A stretch of DNA of 6,728 nt from Candidatus Poseidoniales archaeon (GTDB taxonomy: Archaea > Thermoplasmatota > Poseidoniia > Poseidoniales > Thalassarchaeaceae). A model generated the notes under the pieces. It saw only the letters and a program-made list of their open reading frames with translations. It was not told the DNA's origin and searched no databases. The stretch spans positions 6,754 through 13,481 of the forward strand of contig JAKUTA010000010.1 in assembly GCA_022447885.1 (NCBI GenBank), read 5' to 3'. A program made the position numbers and the translations under genes. Below are positions 1 through 5,150 of this stretch, in pieces; positions within the stretch are counted from its first letter, which is position 1; each line of letters begins with the position of its first letter.

Positions 1-1133
1 GGCACCGACACCGGCAGCCCGTTGAGGAAGTCGGGAGGGTCCATCCCGTTCAACCACGAATAGAACTGGAAGCCGAAGAAACCGAGGAACGGCGCGTACG
101 ACAGCAGGTTGAACGGAATCGGGAAGGAGGCGAAGTCGACGAGCCACGCCAGCAGGAGCAGGAACAGCAGCGGCACGGTGAACGACACGAGCATCTTCAC
201 CAGCGTGCGACTGCGCCACAAGTCCACCAGATCCTTGGCGACGAGGATGCGCAGCGTCCCGCTGCCGAGGAACGGCAACCGCCTGTGGATCGGACCGTAG
301 AGTTCCCTCTTCGACGACACATGCACCTCGAAATCAGCCGGAACGAGGTGCGAGCCGGCGAACGCCAACCCTAACGAGAGCGGCAAGGCGAGCAACGGGA
401 TCCAGTGCGCGTGGGTGAACTGGTAGTGCATCCCGAGAATCAGCATCTGCAGCGGCAGCACGTCCAGAGCGAACAGCAGCGCGGCGGCGATGGCGATGGC
501 GGGAACGGTCCACGTCCAGTGACCACCACGACTGAACAGCGCCGAGCCGAGGAACGAGAGCGCCAGCCCTTGGGCCAGGGTTGCGGTCAGAGCGAAGAAC
601 ACCACCGGCAGCGAGGCCCATACGAGCGGGGTGGACAGCCCGGAGTATGATTCGAGCAGGATGCCCATCGCCATCCCCGCGACCGTCGGGGTGAGCAGCA
701 GGAGGATGTAGTAGCAGACCTCCTTGACATAGTAGGCGAAGTAGTTGGTCGAGAGGTCGAGCGGCTGCATCGCCGGTGAGGCGAGCAGGTAGTTCTTGCC
801 GCCCGCCCGCTGCGACACCATCACGCGGCCGATGAACGCGAACGAGCCCATCGAGAGCGCGAACATGAACATCCCTGCGTGCAGGAAGAACTTGAGCTGG
901 TCCCAGGAGAACGCCTGCTGCTCGGAATCCGGGTCGATGAGCACCTCTCCGGTGAGGAAGCGCAAGCCCACTGTGAGGATGAGCGAGAACAGCGCCAGCA
1001 TCACGGGGAACATCAGGATGTTTCGCCTCTTGGCGAAGTCGACGTTCTGCCGCCACTCCTCGCGGAACATCATGCGGAAGGTGACACCGAAAGCCTGCTG
1101 AAGAGTTGGAGGTTCTCTGTTCTGATACGTCAT
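1..1133 (-). CDS. ABC transporter membrane permease (ABC-2-like exporter), 3' end cut by window edge
   Basis: This is a polytopic membrane protein, 377 codons visible and still open at the left edge. It probably forms the channel for the ATPase encoded just upstream. Hydrophobic segments fall near residues 39-59, 84-104, 142-164, 170-198, 208-228, 244-264 and 314-334, with another beginning near 344. A cytoplasmic-looking charged stretch (about 265-313) separates two halves. Each half opens with a basic/amphipathic stretch (FREEWRQNVDFAKRRN; LVAKDLVDLWRSR) leading into a helix, as in two-module ABC-2 permeases. I start it at ATG 1133 because AGGAGGA at 1150-1144 is 10 bases upstream. An ATG at 1143 opens a different frame whose translation is Arg/Ala/Pro-rich with no membrane helices. 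The start lies 6 bases after the ATPase stop, and the SD sits inside the ATPase's last codons. The substrate cannot be read from the sequence, and the exact permease family is uncertain. Confidence 0.8.
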   Translation of the reverse strand, partial: MTYQNREPPTLQQAFGVTFRMMFREEWRQNVDFAKRRNILMFPVMLALFSLILTVGLRFLTGEVLIDPDSEQQAFSWDQLKFFLHAGMFMFALSMGSFAFIGRVMVSQRAGGKNYLLASPAMQPLDLSTNYFAYYVKEVCYYILLLLTPTVAGMAMGILLESYSGLSTPLVWASLPVVFFALTATLAQGLALSFLGSALFSRGGHWTWTVPAIAIAAALLFALDVLPLQMLILGMHYQFTHAHWIPLLALPLSLGLAFAGSHLVPADFEVHVSSKRELYGPIHRRLPFLGSGTLRILVAKDLVDLWRSRTLVKMLVSFTVPLLFLLLLAWLVDFASFPIPFNLLSYAPFLGFFGFQFYSWLNGMDPPDFLNGLPVSV

Positions 1134-1139
1134 CGCGGC

Positions 1140-1922
1140 TCATTCCTCCTCGTCCGGGAGGCCCCCGTCAGCCGCTTCGACAGGGGAGACCGACCCCCCG
1201 ACCAAGCGAATGAACACGTCTTCGAGGGTCTCGTCCGGACTCTCCTTCAACTCCTCGATCGTGCCCGAAGCCAGCACATGCCCCTGATCGAGCACCGCCA
1301 CCCGGGTGCACAGTCGCTCGGCCACTTCGAGGATGTGCGTGCACAGGAAGATCGTGCCACCATCGGCGATCATCTCCATCAGCAGTTCACGGCACTTACG
1401 CTGGTAGATCGGGTCGAGGTTGACGAACGGCTCGTCAAGGAAGAGCAACTTCGGTTTGTGGATGAACGCGCCGGCGAGCATCACCTTCTGACGCTGCCCC
1501 TTCGAGAGGTCCTTGCACATCGAGTCGCGCTTGTCGTTGATGCCGAACCAATCGAGCCAGTAGCGCACTTTTCCATCCACATCGTCAAGGCCGCGCAGAC
1601 GAGCCACGAATTCGAGGAACTCCGCCGCTGTGAGGTATGAGGGAGGGGACTCCGACTCTGGAACGATTCCGACGTTCGCCTTCACCTTGCGCGCATTCTT
1701 GCCCACATCGATGCCGAGCACCCTGACCCCGCCGACGGTCGGCTGCAACTGTCCGGTGAGGAGTTTGATGAAGGTCGATTTCCCTGCTCCGTTGGGCCCG
1801 AACACACCGAAGAACTCCCCGGAGGCGACCTTCACGTTCAGCGGATGCAGGGCGACGAAGTCACCGAACGCCTTGCCTAGGTCACGCGCTTCCACGAGCA
1901 GACCGTCATCCTCATCGCCCAA
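1140..1922 (-). CDS. ABC transporter ATP-binding protein
   Basis: This is a cytoplasmic nucleotide-binding subunit, 260 residues, that would power the adjacent permease. Counting from TTG 1922, Walker A is GPNGAGKST (42-50), the signature is LSKGQ (139-143), Walker B is LLFLDEP (159-165) with catalytic Glu164, the D-loop is NLDP (168-171), and the switch His is His196 (CTHILE). The Q-loop position reads GIVPES, so Glu89 replaces the usual Gln, a variant also seen in some ABC-2/drug-exporter ATPases. The C-terminus is acidic (DEEE). I chose TTG 1922 because AGGAGGG at 1938-1932 lies 9 bases upstream. GTG 1952 is in frame and would add 10 residues, but I see no SD before it. The gene ends 6 bases before the permease start, so the pair is very likely one operon. 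The domain call is firm; substrate and direction (export favoured by the ABC-2-like partner) are inferred. Confidence 0.93.
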   Translation of the reverse strand: MGDEDDGLLVEARDLGKAFGDFVALHPLNVKVASGEFFGVFGPNGAGKSTFIKLLTGQLQPTVGGVRVLGIDVGKNARKVKANVGIVPESESPPSYLTAAEFLEFVARLRGLDDVDGKVRYWLDWFGINDKRDSMCKDLSKGQRQKVMLAGAFIHKPKLLFLDEPFVNLDPIYQRKCRELLMEMIADGGTIFLCTHILEVAERLCTRVAVLDQGHVLASGTIEELKESPDETLEDVFIRLVGGSVSPVEAADGGLPDEEE

Positions 1923-1931
1923 TCGCCAAGA

Positions 1932-1938
1932 CCCTCCT
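1932..1938 (-). promoter_or_regulatory. Shine-Dalgarno deciding a TTG start for the ABC ATPase
   Basis: The minus strand reads AGGAGGG here, 9 bases before TTG 1922 and downstream of the alternative in-frame GTG at 1952. This placement favours the rarer TTG codon as the true start. Confidence 0.6.
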
Positions 1939-1982
1939 GAGGCTCCGTCCACCCACAGGATTGACTTAGCCTGAACGGTTGG

Positions 1983-2822
1983 TCAGTTGCCGGTCCATTC
2001 AGGGTCTGAGCGGTCGAGGAACGCTTGGACACCGATCTCCTTGTCCTCGGTGTCGAACAGGGCGCAGAACTCGTCCCGCTCGAAGCGCACACCCTCGGAG
2101 AGGGGTCGTTCGAGCGCGGCGCGCACCGCCCGTTTGGCGACGCGGATGGTGTGCGGCGACTTGCTGGCGAGGTTGCGGGCGAGGGTCATCGTCACCTCCT
2201 CCAATTGCTCGGGAGGAAGCACATGGTTGACGAGGCCGACTCGGTGGGCTTCTGTCGCAGGCATCAGTTCGCCGGACATCACCATCTCCAGCGCCTTCCC
2301 GTAGCCGATCAGGCGGGCGAGCCGTTGTGTGGCTCCACCACCAGGAATCAGCCCGAGGTTGATCTCTGGCGTGCCGAACATCGAGCGTGTGCTGGCGAGG
2401 CGGATGTCGCATGCGAGTGCCAGTTCACAGCCGCCTCCGAGGGCGAACCCGTCGATCATGGCGATCGTCGGCTTGCTGATGTTCCACACCGCCGCCCACG
2501 GATCCGCCTTGAACGCCTTGCGGATCTGCTTGCTGTCCACGCCGACGAACTCGCTGATGTCCGCTCCGGCCACGAACGCCGGGGGCATGCTGCGCTCACC
2601 CTCTTCCGCTGTCGGCGGGGGGGCGCCGCGGATGATGATCACGCGCACTGAGTCGTTCTTCTCCACATCTTTCGCGGCGGCGATGATGGCGTCATTGACC
2701 TCGGAGTTGAGCGCGTTCAACTTGTCCGGCCGATTGATCGTCCAGACGGATATGCCCGGACCGTCCTCCGCATCAGCGTCGAGCGAAACGTGTTGCACGA
2801 GCAGCACTTCATCGTCGCCCAT
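1983..2822 (-). CDS. Enoyl-CoA hydratase/isomerase (crotonase family)
   Basis: Crotonase-fold enzymes of this type hydrate trans-2-enoyl-CoA to 3-hydroxyacyl-CoA, as in fatty-acid beta-oxidation, in the cytoplasm. The protein is 279 residues from ATG 2822. Both catalytic glutamates of classical hydratases are present: Glu133 in GGGCELALACD and Glu153 in TPEINLG. The oxyanion-hole regions are AGADI (85-89) and the GFALGGG loop, with Gly130 three residues before Glu133. The downstream PGGGATQRL and the C-terminal region also fit the family. An insertion of roughly a dozen residues (about 68-81, PPPTAEEGERSMPP) precedes AGADI, where many family members have a short turn. I chose ATG 2822 because GAGG lies 8 bases upstream. 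A TTG at 2840 would add six residues and overlap the previous gene. The gene follows the membrane protein by 14 bases. Both Glu residues argue for a true hydratase, but the substrate is unknown. Confidence 0.9.
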   Translation of the reverse strand: MGDDEVLLVQHVSLDADAEDGPGISVWTINRPDKLNALNSEVNDAIIAAAKDVEKNDSVRVIIIRGAPPPTAEEGERSMPPAFVAGADISEFVGVDSKQIRKAFKADPWAAVWNISKPTIAMIDGFALGGGCELALACDIRLASTRSMFGTPEINLGLIPGGGATQRLARLIGYGKALEMVMSGELMPATEAHRVGLVNHVLPPEQLEEVTMTLARNLASKSPHTIRVAKRAVRAALERPLSEGVRFERDEFCALFDTEDKEIGVQAFLDRSDPEWTGN

Positions 2823-2836
2823 GCCAACAACCTCGG

Positions 2837-3709
2837 TCAATCACCGATCTCGTCACGCATCTCATCCAACTTCGACTGTGCACCGGTCGGCGGCGGCGGC
2901 AACGGGAGACCATCCGGTGGCGGTGGCAGGTCGGGAAGTGCTTCCACCCCGTCCTCCAGTTCCGAGGCGGCCACATAACCCTCGTCAAGCGGCACACGCA
3001 CCTTGAGCACGCGCGCCGCGTCGAGGCGTACATAGGTCGCTCCATACGGATGACCCGGCGCAACCTTCTCCGGCTCGTCGAGCACCTCGAGGCCGTGCCC
3101 CGGTCGGCTCAGCAGCGCCAGCAGGTCCTCACCCTCGTCATGCTTCGCCCACATGCGGGCCGCCGACGCGCGGATGTCCGCCAGTTGGCCGCGGCGGCGC
3201 TTCTCGATCCTGTCCTTGATCGCCTCCCGCTTGTCCCGCCGAACATCGATGAACTCCTCGATGTCCGCCTCTTCAAGTGACTGCGCATCGACATCTACGA
3301 CATATTCCTCGGCAACGTGTATCTCGTCCTCGATGGCTTCCTCGTCGAGAACGACCACCTCCTCCTCGTCCTCTTCTTCAGCGGAGTCTTCGGCTGATTC
3401 AGCCTTCGCCAGCTTGCGGCCTCGCCGTGTGCCTGCGTCCTCCTCCTCGACGACCGGTTCGGGAACGTCGATGCTGACGCTGGCACCAGTTTCAGTGGCG
3501 GGGGTGGCCGAGCCCGAGCGCCTCGAGCGCCCCCGCTTGCGGCTTTTCCGCTTACCTCCGGTGAACAGCACGAGGCCGAACAGGACGAGCAGGCCACCGG
3601 CGAAGGTGAAGTTGATGCGCGGGTCCTCCCATTCGCCGCTCATCATCAGGTAGAGGCCGGCCCCTAGTACCAGCGCCAACACCAGCAGCACACGGCCGAA
3701 TGAAACCAC
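2837..3709 (-). CDS. Hypothetical two-helix membrane protein with acidic linker and proline-rich tail
   Basis: I do not recognise this 290-residue protein. Two hydrophobic helices lie at about 3-23 and 36-51, joined by a short loop (SGEWEDPRIN). A strongly basic stretch (53-64, KRKSRKRGRSRR) follows, suggesting that both termini and the bulk of the protein are cytoplasmic. Residues about 84-155 form a very acidic, probably disordered linker (for example EEEDEEEVVVLDEEAIEDE). Then come a charged, helix-prone segment (156-195), a small possibly folded part (about 200-255; GHPYGATYVRLDAARVLKV) and proline-rich runs (LPPPPDGLPLPPPP) near 261-274. I start it at GTG 3709 because GGAGAGG at 3721-3715 lies 5 bases upstream; an in-frame GTG at 3739 lacks such support. 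It may head a transcript with the hydratase 14 bases downstream. A scaffold or membrane-tether role is only a guess. It is real by codon pattern and spacing, but its function is unknown. Confidence 0.8.
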   Translation of the reverse strand: MVSFGRVLLVLALVLGAGLYLMMSGEWEDPRINFTFAGGLLVLFGLVLFTGGKRKSRKRGRSRRSGSATPATETGASVSIDVPEPVVEEEDAGTRRGRKLAKAESAEDSAEEEDEEEVVVLDEEAIEDEIHVAEEYVVDVDAQSLEEADIEEFIDVRRDKREAIKDRIEKRRRGQLADIRASAARMWAKHDEGEDLLALLSRPGHGLEVLDEPEKVAPGHPYGATYVRLDAARVLKVRVPLDEGYVAASELEDGVEALPDLPPPPDGLPLPPPPTGAQSKLDEMRDEIGD

Positions 3710-3714
3710 GCTTA

Positions 3715-3721
3715 CCTCTCC
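3715..3721 (-). promoter_or_regulatory. Shine-Dalgarno deciding the GTG start of the membrane protein
   Basis: GGAGAGG on the minus strand lies 5 bases before GTG 3709. It falls inside the longer frame that would begin at GTG 3739, so it favours the shorter protein. Confidence 0.6.
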
Positions 3722-3741
3722 AACGGATTGCAACTCCACAT

Positions 3742-3750
3742 CCGCTTTGA
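3742..3750 (-). promoter_or_regulatory. Candidate promoter element TCAAAGCGG upstream of the membrane protein gene
   Basis: The minus strand reads TCAAAGCGG, ending 32 bases before GTG 3709. The same nine bases occur on the plus strand 31 bases before nadA. With a short leader containing the SD, this distance would suit an archaeal TATA-region position. Its AT content is low for a TATA box, so a regulatory site is an alternative. There is no experimental support. Confidence 0.35.
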
Positions 3751-3751
3751 T

Positions 3752-3776
3752 GCTGACGGCGTTTTCGGTCGTCAGC
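3752..3776 (-). repeat. Inverted repeat/hairpin over the rdgB stop codon
   Basis: GCTGACG (3752-3758) and CGTCAGC (3770-3776) are perfect inverted arms of 7 bases. They can extend by a G-T and a C-G pair, leaving a loop of about 7 bases. The 3' half overlaps the rdgB stop (3774-3772). No T-rich tract follows on the minus strand, so a classical intrinsic terminator is not supported. It may be an mRNA 3'-end structure or a processing site at a transcription-unit boundary. Confidence 0.4.
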
Positions 3777-4380
3777 CTATCTGTAGCACGAGTTGCTCGT
3801 ATGCCCGGGTACGGTGGCTTGAGCGCCCCTTCTCCTCGGGCGACATCTGGGCGAACGTGCGGCCATCCGCGCCTGACACATCCGGAATGAACAGCGGGTC
3901 GTAGCCGAAGCCATGCTCACCGCGCGCCTCCTGCGCTATCTCACCAGTGCAGTTTCCCTCGCCGATGAGTAGACGTTCGCCGTCCCACATCGCCGCACAA
4001 CAGCCGAACAGGGCCGTGCGCTGCTCCCTGCCCTGTAGCAATGTCAGGATTCCGTCAAGACCGAGTTTTTCGAGCACCGAGGACGAATAGACACCTGGGA
4101 AGCCCCCCAGCGCGTCGATGAACAGGCCTGCGTCCTCGACGAGCAGCGCAGAGTCCGCCATGCCTGCACCCGCGAGAAGCGCCACACCCTGGCTGATCTT
4201 GGAGCGGGCGACCGTGACGAGGTCGTCCGACTGCGGTTCGATGATCTCCGGGGGCTCGCCGTTGATGAGGAACTGCTCGACCGTGAAGCCGAGCGGTTCG
4301 AAGTAGTGACGCGCCTCGGCGAGCTTTCCGGGATTCCCGGTCTGGAACAGCAGTTGTCGCCGCCCTGCACTCGCTTCCAT
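3772..4380 (-). CDS. rdgB: XTP/dITP pyrophosphatase (HAM1/RdgB family, archaeal-like)
   Basis: This housecleaning enzyme hydrolyses non-canonical purine nucleotides (dITP, XTP, ITP) to monophosphates and pyrophosphate, keeping deaminated bases out of DNA and RNA. It is 202 residues, the usual family length (E. coli RdgB is 197). The N-terminal nucleotide-binding motif is QTGNPGK (13-19). The catalytic acidic motif is VEDAGLF (81-87), with Glu82-Asp83 where bacteria usually have DDSGL. It is followed by GGFPGVYSS (92-100), HGFGYDP (156-162) and SHR (188-190). The EDAGLF, PGVYSS and LGLDGIL wording matches archaeal homologues such as the Pyrococcus enzyme better than E. coli. I chose ATG 4380, where the homology begins; the frame stays open to about 4623 but that part overlaps bud32 and has no family similarity. 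The bud32 stop lies 4 bases upstream, and GGTGA overlapping that stop may act as a weak SD, suggesting coupled translation. Confidence 0.93.
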   Translation of the reverse strand: MEASAGRRQLLFQTGNPGKLAEARHYFEPLGFTVEQFLINGEPPEIIEPQSDDLVTVARSKISQGVALLAGAGMADSALLVEDAGLFIDALGGFPGVYSSSVLEKLGLDGILTLLQGREQRTALFGCCAAMWDGERLLIGEGNCTGEIAQEARGEHGFGYDPLFIPDVSGADGRTFAQMSPEEKGRSSHRTRAYEQLVLQIG

Positions 4381-4384
4381 GCTC

Positions 4385-5062
4385 TCACCCGTGATAGCGC
4401 ACCCGTGTGCGGATCTGCTCGAAGCGGGTGAGGACCTCGGCCGCGCTCGCCAACTGCTCGGCAGCGTGGTCGACGACTCCTGCGGCTTCTGCCATGGAAT
4501 ACCCGGAGAGCACCTGCTCCATCGCGTCCGCGTGCTCAGGGTGGCTGGCGGAGAGGCACTCATGCAGCACCTGCAGGTCGATTCCGAACCGCTCCACCTC
4601 GGTGGTCCAGCGCGCAAGACCAAAGTCGATCAGCGAGATTCCGGAGGTCGGGTCCCAGAGCAGGTTGTTCGTGGTCAGGTCACCGTGAGCGGCGCCCTGC
4701 GCGTGCAAGTTTCGGATCGCTGTCCCGGCGGCCCCCAGCATCTCAGGGATCGACGCGGCTGCGGCAGGGTCGCGCAGACATTCGATGAGCGGACGACCCG
4801 GGAGACGCTCCTGCACCATCCAACCTGATCCCATGTCGAGGGCGAGCACGTGCGGCACCGGAAGGCCGGCGATCGTCAGCCGTTGCAGTATTCTGGCCTC
4901 GGCGGTCATGCGGCTCTTGGTGAGCCGGGCGTCGAGGTCGGGGTGCCGCCAGGCGCGCGGCCTGCGCTCCTTGCGGACGGCGGGACGCCCGAGCCAGAGA
5001 CCGGCGTCGACAACCGCCTCGGCGCCCACGTGCAACCTGCACTCCTTCTCCCAAACCTGCAT
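4385..5062 (-). CDS. bud32: Bud32/PRPK-type KEOPS-associated protein kinase, standalone
   Basis: Bud32 is the small atypical kinase/ATPase of the KEOPS complex, which with Kae1 installs t6A at position 37 of ANN-decoding tRNAs. The protein is 225 residues. In order, it has a GAEA glycine-strand motif (13-16) and VRKERRPRAWRHPDLD (29-44), where Lys31 is the probable ATP-binding lysine and WRHPDLD is the family hallmark. Next come Glu55 (helix C), the catalytic HGDLTTNN (126-133; Asp128, Asn133), the DFG metal motif (Asp146-Gly148) and an Arg-rich C-terminus (RIRTRVRYHG... region). I chose ATG 5062 because GAGGG at 5073-5069 lies 6 bases upstream; GTG 5077 is an in-frame alternative. No Kae1 domain precedes it: nadA diverges instead. 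Many euryarchaea carry a Kae1-Bud32 fusion, so the standalone form is notable. The adjacent rdgB is probably co-transcribed. A RIO-type kinase is unlikely given the short length and the RHPDLD motif. Confidence 0.92.
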   Translation of the reverse strand: MQVWEKECRLHVGAEAVVDAGLWLGRPAVRKERRPRAWRHPDLDARLTKSRMTAEARILQRLTIAGLPVPHVLALDMGSGWMVQERLPGRPLIECLRDPAAAASIPEMLGAAGTAIRNLHAQGAAHGDLTTNNLLWDPTSGISLIDFGLARWTTEVERFGIDLQVLHECLSASHPEHADAMEQVLSGYSMAEAAGVVDHAAEQLASAAEVLTRFEQIRTRVRYHG

Positions 5063-5150
5063 TCTGGACCCTCGCACGCCGCTGCGTCGAACCGCGGACA
5101 GCAGATGGGTTCAAAGCGGTGGCGACATCAGCCTGTACGAGGATTCGTCC
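5063..5150. promoter_or_regulatory. Divergent intergenic region between bud32 and nadA
   Basis: These 88 bases must hold the start signals for both divergent genes. They are GC-rich, and I see no canonical archaeal TATA box (TTTAWA-like) on either strand. The least GC-rich patch is GGTTCAAAG around 5109-5117. SD sequences lie at each end: GAGGG 5073-5069 for bud32 and GAGGA 5139-5143 for nadA. Confidence 0.55.
5111..5119 (+). promoter_or_regulatory. Candidate promoter element TCAAAGCGG upstream of nadA
   Basis: TCAAAGCGG ends 31 bases before ATG 5151. An identical nonamer lies 32 bases before the membrane protein gene on the other strand. A shared core-promoter or operator role is inferred from sequence identity and matching distance only. 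Confidence 0.35.

Noticed and set aside
334..1143. Long minus-strand open frame from ATG 1143 overlapping the permease
   Set aside because: It is out of phase with the permease frame, and its translation is Arg/Ala/Pro/His-rich with no helices or motifs. The frame from ATG 1133 gives a coherent membrane protein that continues to the window edge.
879..1640. Plus-strand open frame opposite the permease and ATPase genes
   Set aside because: It lies antisense to genes with clear family motifs and has no recognisable domain; it is typical of high-GC shadow frames.
2025..3006. Plus-strand open frames opposite the hydratase and membrane protein
   Set aside because: They lie antisense to a gene with intact crotonase catalytic motifs and have low-complexity translations.
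3752..3776. Hairpin as an intrinsic transcription terminator
   Set aside because: No T-rich run follows on the minus strand, so it is listed only as an inverted repeat.
4381..4623. N-terminal extension of the rdgB frame
   Set aside because: This stretch overlaps bud32 in another frame, is Ser/Arg/Pro-rich, and lies upstream of where HAM1 homology begins at ATG 4380.
4785..5150. Upstream extension of the nadA frame
   Set aside because: It is antisense to bud32 and shows no NadA similarity. ATG 5151 has a well-placed GAGGA.
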